Source of the DNA: Dinoroseobacter sp965279125
Lineage (GTDB): Bacteria > Pseudomonadota > Alphaproteobacteria > Rhodobacterales > Rhodobacteraceae
Assembly: GCA_965279125.1 (NCBI GenBank)
Contig: CBDIHL010000036.1
Coordinates: forward strand, 61,643-125,642
Direction: 5' to 3'
DNA length: 64,000 nucleotides
The translations under genes were made by a program, and so were the position numbers. The notes below the pieces were generated by a model. That model was not told the origin of the DNA, did not search any database, and saw only the letters and a list, made by a program, of their open reading frames with translations. This document shows positions 60,551 through 64,000 of the stretch, piece after piece. Position 1 is the first letter of the stretch; every line of letters starts with the position of its first letter.

Positions 60551-61318
60551 ATGACTATGGCGACTTATCCAGACCTGAACGGGGCCTCGGTGTTCATCAC
60601 CGGGGGTGGCTCGGGCATCGGTGCGTATCTGACCGAGGGGTTCTTGCGCCAAGGCGCCAAGGTGGCCTTCGTGCAGCGTTCGGACGCGTCCGAATTCGCC
60701 GCCGAGATGGGCGAGAAGACCGGCAACACGCCGCTCGCATTGGCCTGCGATATTACCGATACCCCACGCCTGAAAGCCTGCATCGACGCGGCCGCCGAGG
60801 CCCATGGCCCGGTCACCGTGCTGGTCAATAACGCCGCCAATGACAAGCGCCACACCACCGAGGAGGTCACCGAAGAGTTCTGGGATTGGGCGCAAGCCAT
60901 TAACCTCAAAAGCTATTTCTTCGCCTGTCAGGCCGTCGTGGCGGGAATGCGCGCGGCTGGGGGCGGGTCGATCATCAACACGACCTCGATCAGCTATATG
61001 ATGGGCAATACTGGCTATCCGGCCTATACGACGGCCAATTCCGGCCTCAACGGCATGACCCGCAGCCTCGCGCGCGAGTTTGGGCCTGACGGCATTCGCG
61101 TCAACGCGCTGGCCCCCGGCTGGGTTCTGACGGACAAGCAGCTGGAGATGTGGACCACGCCGGAAGCCTTGGAGGAGCATATGAACAAGATGTGCCTGAA
61201 GCGGCATTTGAAGCCCGAAGATATCGTCGGGCCGATGCTCTTTCTCGCCTCGCAGGCCTCGGGTGCGATGACCGGACAAGCCATGGTCGTCGATGGCGGC
61301 GTGGTGGTGACGGGATGA
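60551..61318 (+). CDS. SDR-family dehydrogenase with altered active site
   Basis: A 255-residue classical SDR. Cofactor motif TGGGSGIG (17-24), NNAA (93-96) and the catalytic Ser146 and Tyr159 are present, but the position of the catalytic Lys (YxxxK) is Asn163 in YTTANSGLNG. In this operon the expected role is galactose 1-dehydrogenase or a related sugar oxidation, giving the lactone for the SMP-30 protein. ATG 60551 has GGGGA upstream; the Met two codons later is an alternative. It overlaps dgoK (ATGA). Confidence 0.88.
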   Translation: MTMATYPDLNGASVFITGGGSGIGAYLTEGFLRQGAKVAFVQRSDASEFAAEMGEKTGNTPLALACDITDTPRLKACIDAAAEAHGPVTVLVNNAANDKRHTTEEVTEEFWDWAQAINLKSYFFACQAVVAGMRAAGGGSIINTTSISYMMGNTGYPAYTTANSGLNGMTRSLAREFGPDGIRVNALAPGWVLTDKQLEMWTTPEALEEHMNKMCLKRHLKPEDIVGPMLFLASQASGAMTGQAMVVDGGVVVTG

Positions 61319-62214
61319 GCACGCTGGACTGGATCGCGGTTGATTGGGGCACCACCCATCTGCGCGCCTGGGCGATGGGGCCGAGCGGGCAGGTCCTGTC
61401 CGAGGCCTCGTCCGGCGAGGGGATGGGCACGCTCAAGCCCGCAGAATTTGAGGACGCTTTGCTGCGCCTGATCGAGCCTTGGATGGACACGGCCCGCGTC
61501 GAGGTGATCGCCTGCGGCATGGTCGGCTCGCGTCAGGGCTGGGTCGAAGCGCCCTATGCGGCGGTGCCCTGTGCGCCAGTCGGGACTGCCCCGGCGATCG
61601 CGCCTACGACCGATAAGCGCTTGTGCGTGCAGGTTATTCCCGGCCTTAAGCAGTCCAAACCGGCGGATGTGATGCGCGGGGAGGAAACCCAGATCGCCGG
61701 AGCCCTCGCGCTGAACCCCGGCTTTGACGGCGTGATCGTGCTGCCGGGCACCCACACGAAATGGGTCCAGATCAGCGCCGATGAGGTCGTGAGTTTCCGC
61801 AGCCTGATGACCGGCGAGATGTTCAGTTTGCTGTCGAAGCAATCGGTGCTGCGGCACTCGATGGGTGAGGGCTGGGATGGTGCGGCCTTCCTTGAGGCGG
61901 TCGAAGAGACCCTCTCGCGCCCTGAGGCGATGGCCTCGAAACTGTTTGCGATCCGGGCCGAAGGGTTGCTCGACGGTCTGCCGCCTGCGACCGCGCGCGC
62001 GCGTTTGTCGGGGCTTCTCGTGGGCGCGGAACTGGCGGCGACGAAACCCTATTGGCTGGGCATGCCGATTGCCGTTTTGGGCGCGGACGGCTTGGCCGAT
62101 GCCTATGCGGCGGCTTTGAGTGCCCAAGGTATCAAGGCCAGCCGCATCGATGCGGGCGAGGCGACCCGCGCGGGCCTGATCGCCGCGCGCGCTTATCAGA
62201 AAGAGACGACATGA
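61315..62214 (+). CDS. dgoK: 2-dehydro-3-deoxygalactonokinase DgoK
   Basis: A 299-residue kinase phosphorylating 2-keto-3-deoxygalactonate at C6. Blocks: WIAVDWGTTHLRAW, GMVGSRQGWVEAPYAAVP (in parts), RGEETQIAGAL, VLPGTHTKWV and TGEMFSLLSKQSVL, all characteristic of DgoK. Overlaps at both ends (ATGA) show tight coupling with the SDR and dgoA. Confidence 0.95.
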   Translation: MSTLDWIAVDWGTTHLRAWAMGPSGQVLSEASSGEGMGTLKPAEFEDALLRLIEPWMDTARVEVIACGMVGSRQGWVEAPYAAVPCAPVGTAPAIAPTTDKRLCVQVIPGLKQSKPADVMRGEETQIAGALALNPGFDGVIVLPGTHTKWVQISADEVVSFRSLMTGEMFSLLSKQSVLRHSMGEGWDGAAFLEAVEETLSRPEAMASKLFAIRAEGLLDGLPPATARARLSGLLVGAELAATKPYWLGMPIAVLGADGLADAYAAALSAQGIKASRIDAGEATRAGLIAARAYQKETT

Positions 62215-62813
62215 GCCGACCCCTGATTGCCATCCTGCGCGGGATCACCCCGGCGGAGGCTGCGCCCGCCTGCGAAGCGCTTATCGAGGCCGGGATCACC
62301 CGGATCGAGGTGCCCCTGAACTCGCCCGATCCGTTTACCAGCATTGCCGCGATGGTGCGGGCCTGCGGGGATGCGGCCTTGATCGGGGCCGGGACGGTTT
62401 TGACCGTGGGCCAAGTCGCGGATGTGGCGCAGGCGGGCGGCAAGCTGATCGTGTCGCCGAACTGCGATCCAGAAGTGATCAAAGCGACCAAAGCGGCTGG
62501 CATGCAAAGCTGGCCGGGGGTGTTTTCGCCGACGGAAGCCTTCTCGGCGTTGGCCGCCGGGGCGGATGGCTTGAAGCTGTTTCCGGGATCAATGGCGGGC
62601 ACATCGGGGCTGAAAGCGTTGCGCGCGGTGCTGCCCTCGGAGGTGGAGGTTTATCCAGTGGGCGGCGCGGGCGTCGAGAATTTTGCCGAGTGGGTTGCCG
62701 CTGGTGCAAACGGCTTTGGGATCGGAACCGCGCTGTATACGCCGGGGCTGTCGGTGGCTGATTTGCGCAGCAGGGCGGAGGCGATTGTGGCGGCTTGGGA
62801 CGCGCTGGCATGA
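62211..62813 (+). CDS. dgoA: 2-dehydro-3-deoxy-6-phosphogalactonate aldolase DgoA
   Basis: A 200-residue class I aldolase (KDPG/KDPGal family) splitting 2-keto-3-deoxy-6-phosphogalactonate into pyruvate and glyceraldehyde 3-phosphate. AILRGITPAEA, RIEVPLNSPDP (catalytic Glu; NSP marks the galactonate branch), GAGTVLT, SPNCDPEVI and DGLKLFPGS (Schiff-base Lys) are visible. Start overlaps dgoK and stop overlaps the SMP-30 gene. Confidence 0.95.
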   Translation: MSRPLIAILRGITPAEAAPACEALIEAGITRIEVPLNSPDPFTSIAAMVRACGDAALIGAGTVLTVGQVADVAQAGGKLIVSPNCDPEVIKATKAAGMQSWPGVFSPTEAFSALAAGADGLKLFPGSMAGTSGLKALRAVLPSEVEVYPVGGAGVENFAEWVAAGANGFGIGTALYTPGLSVADLRSRAEAIVAAWDALA

Positions 62814-63658
62814 CGGCTTTGGTTTTTGATGCGACGCCGTGCAGCTTGGGCGAGGGGCCGTTGTGGCATCCGCTGACGAAATGCCTTTACTGGTTTGATA
62901 TCAACGCGATGCGGCTCTATCGGCGCGCAGACGGAGTGCTGGCCCATTGGCAGTTTGACGAGCATGTTTCGGCTGCCGGATGGGTCGACGAGACGCGTCT
63001 TGTGGTGGCCTCCGAGACGGCGTTGCAGGTGTTCGATACCGTCTCGGGCGAGAGCGAATTTCTGTGCGGGCTGGAGAGTGACAACGCGGTGACGCGCTCC
63101 AACGACGGCCGTGCCGACCCCTATGGCGGGTTCTGGATCGGGACGATGGGCAAGCAGGCCGAGGTCGGTGCGGGCGCGATTTATCGGTATTTCGACGGGC
63201 AGCTGCGCAAGCTGTTTGGCGGGATCACGATCTCGAACGCGATCAGCTTTCACCCGGATGGCAAGACTGCGTGCTACACCGACACGCCGACGCGCAAGAT
63301 CATGGCTGTGACGCTGGACGAGGATGGGTGGCCCGAGGGCAAACCGCGCGTTTACCTCGATTTGTTTGACGCACCGGGCGGTCCGGATGGGGCGGTTTTT
63401 GGGGCGGATGGGACGCTCTGGGTCGCGCTTTGGGGGGCAGGGTGCGTGATTGGCTATGATCCCTCGGGCCGCGAGGTCGCGCGGTTTGATGCGCCTGCGC
63501 CGCACATGACATGCCCGGCCTTTGGCGGCGAGGATTTGCGGCACCTGCATGCGACCAGTGCCAGCGAGGGGCGGGACCATCCCACGGGAACTGATGGCGC
63601 AACATTCGTCTGGGACACGCCGTTTCAGGGCCAGCCCGAGCATCGCGTGATCTTATGA
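62810..63658 (+). CDS. SMP-30/gluconolactonase-family lactonase
   Basis: A 282-residue six-bladed propeller enzyme. LGEGPLWHP carries the metal Glu; SNDGRADPYGGFWIGTMG, ISNAISFHPDGKTACYTDT and GGPDGAVFGADGTLWVALW (each in parts) carry the metal Asn and Asp residues. It should hydrolyse the galactono-lactone made by the sugar dehydrogenase. Both ends overlap neighbours (ATGA). Confidence 0.94.
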   Translation: MTALVFDATPCSLGEGPLWHPLTKCLYWFDINAMRLYRRADGVLAHWQFDEHVSAAGWVDETRLVVASETALQVFDTVSGESEFLCGLESDNAVTRSNDGRADPYGGFWIGTMGKQAEVGAGAIYRYFDGQLRKLFGGITISNAISFHPDGKTACYTDTPTRKIMAVTLDEDGWPEGKPRVYLDLFDAPGGPDGAVFGADGTLWVALWGAGCVIGYDPSGREVARFDAPAPHMTCPAFGGEDLRHLHATSASEGRDHPTGTDGATFVWDTPFQGQPEHRVIL

Positions 63659-64000
63659 AACGCACGCTAGGGGTTTGTTATTACCCGGAACATTGGGACG
63701 AGGCCGTCTGGCCCGAAGACGCTGCGCGTATGGTCGAGGCGGGTCTGTCCTGGGTGCGGATCGGCGAGTTTGCGTGGTCGCGGTTGGAGCCTTCGGAAGG
63801 CGATTATCGGTTTGATTGGCTGGACCGGGCGATTGCGGTTTTGGCCGACGCGGGGCTGAAAATCGTGCTTGGAACGCCCACGGCAACGCCCCCGCGATGG
63901 GTCTTGAACAAGCATCCGGAGATGGTGGCGCTCGATGCGGACGGCAAGCCGCGCGGGTTCGGGTCGCGCAGGCATTACTGCTTTTCGCACGCTGGATATC
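63655..64000 (+). CDS. Beta-galactosidase, GH42 (5' part only)
   Basis: Only the first 115 codons are inside the window; the frame stays open to the edge. GVCYYPEHWDEAVW, WVRIGEFAWSRLEPSEGDY (in parts), LGTPTATPPRW and FGSRRHYCFSH are the standard start of GH42 enzymes, which release galactose from beta-galactosides. No signal peptide, so cytoplasmic. ATG 63655 overlaps the lactonase stop (ATGA), making it the seventh gene on this strand starting from the GH36 gene. Confidence 0.93.
   Translation, partial: MKRTLGVCYYPEHWDEAVWPEDAARMVEAGLSWVRIGEFAWSRLEPSEGDYRFDWLDRAIAVLADAGLKIVLGTPTATPPRWVLNKHPEMVALDADGKPRGFGSRRHYCFSHAGY

Overview
The window looks like a chromosomal segment of a Rhodobacterales (Roseobacter-group) alphaproteobacterium. 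The evidence is the high G+C, codon use dominated by GCG, CGC and GGC, a TRAP and ABC transporter repertoire, an FnrL-type TTGA-N6-TCAA box, HvrA-like H-NS domains, and the typical alphaproteobacterial neighbourhoods TPR protein/bamB/der and amidase/PBP1A/prfB. This assignment is inference; no rRNA or tRNA gene was seen.

Layout. 1-6 kb: mixed housekeeping genes (DMT exporter, SelO, DUF1353-like lipoprotein, nucleoside hydrolase). 6.3-12 kb: RND efflux pair with mazG. 12.2-16 kb: TPR protein, bamB, der. 16.4-26.7 kb: DsbA-like thiol oxidoreductase, aminotransferase, cell-wall amidase, PBP1A, HIT protein, YcaQ-like protein, a short CoxI-derived membrane protein, prfB. 26.9-29 kb: an A+T-richer island holding one large protein made of a nucleoside-phosphorylase-type domain, a probable effector-associated linker and two H-NS DNA-binding domains. 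29-30.7 kb: PhyH dioxygenase with a divergent AraC regulator. 30.9-38.5 kb: TRAP transporter, flavin reductase, aldo/keto reductase and LLM monooxygenase operon with a divergent GntR regulator and Gfo/Idh dehydrogenase; this resembles oxidative sulfonosugar desulfonation. 38.9-41.2 kb: GAPDH and arsJ for arsenate detoxification. 41.3-43.5 kb: tupBCA tungstate transporter. 43.6-44.5 kb: an orphan HupK-like degenerate hydrogenase large-subunit homologue with an Fnr-type box upstream. 45.2-48.5 kb: ltnD, mgsA, otnK and otnI for acid-sugar (tetronate) use. 48.6 kb: dusA. 49.6-51.2 kb: a second, strongly A+T-rich island with a RelA/SpoT-domain protein. 51.4-64 kb: a galactoside regulon (IclR, UgpC-like ATPase, binding protein, two permeases, GH36 alpha-galactosidase, IlvD/Edd dehydratase, SDR, dgoK, dgoA, SMP-30 lactonase, GH42 beta-galactosidase running off the edge). 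Together these can import galactosides, hydrolyse them, and carry galactose to pyruvate and glyceraldehyde 3-phosphate by the De Ley-Doudoroff route.

The most unusual items are the PNP/H-NS fusion protein, the RelA/SpoT-domain island gene, the HupK-like orphan, the CoxI C-terminal relic, methylglyoxal synthase inside a tetronate operon, and several families of paired short hairpins between genes whose arms have changed in a compensatory way. The two islands each follow the 3' end of a housekeeping gene (prfB, dusA) and share a 17-bp motif there, suggesting a common insertion preference.
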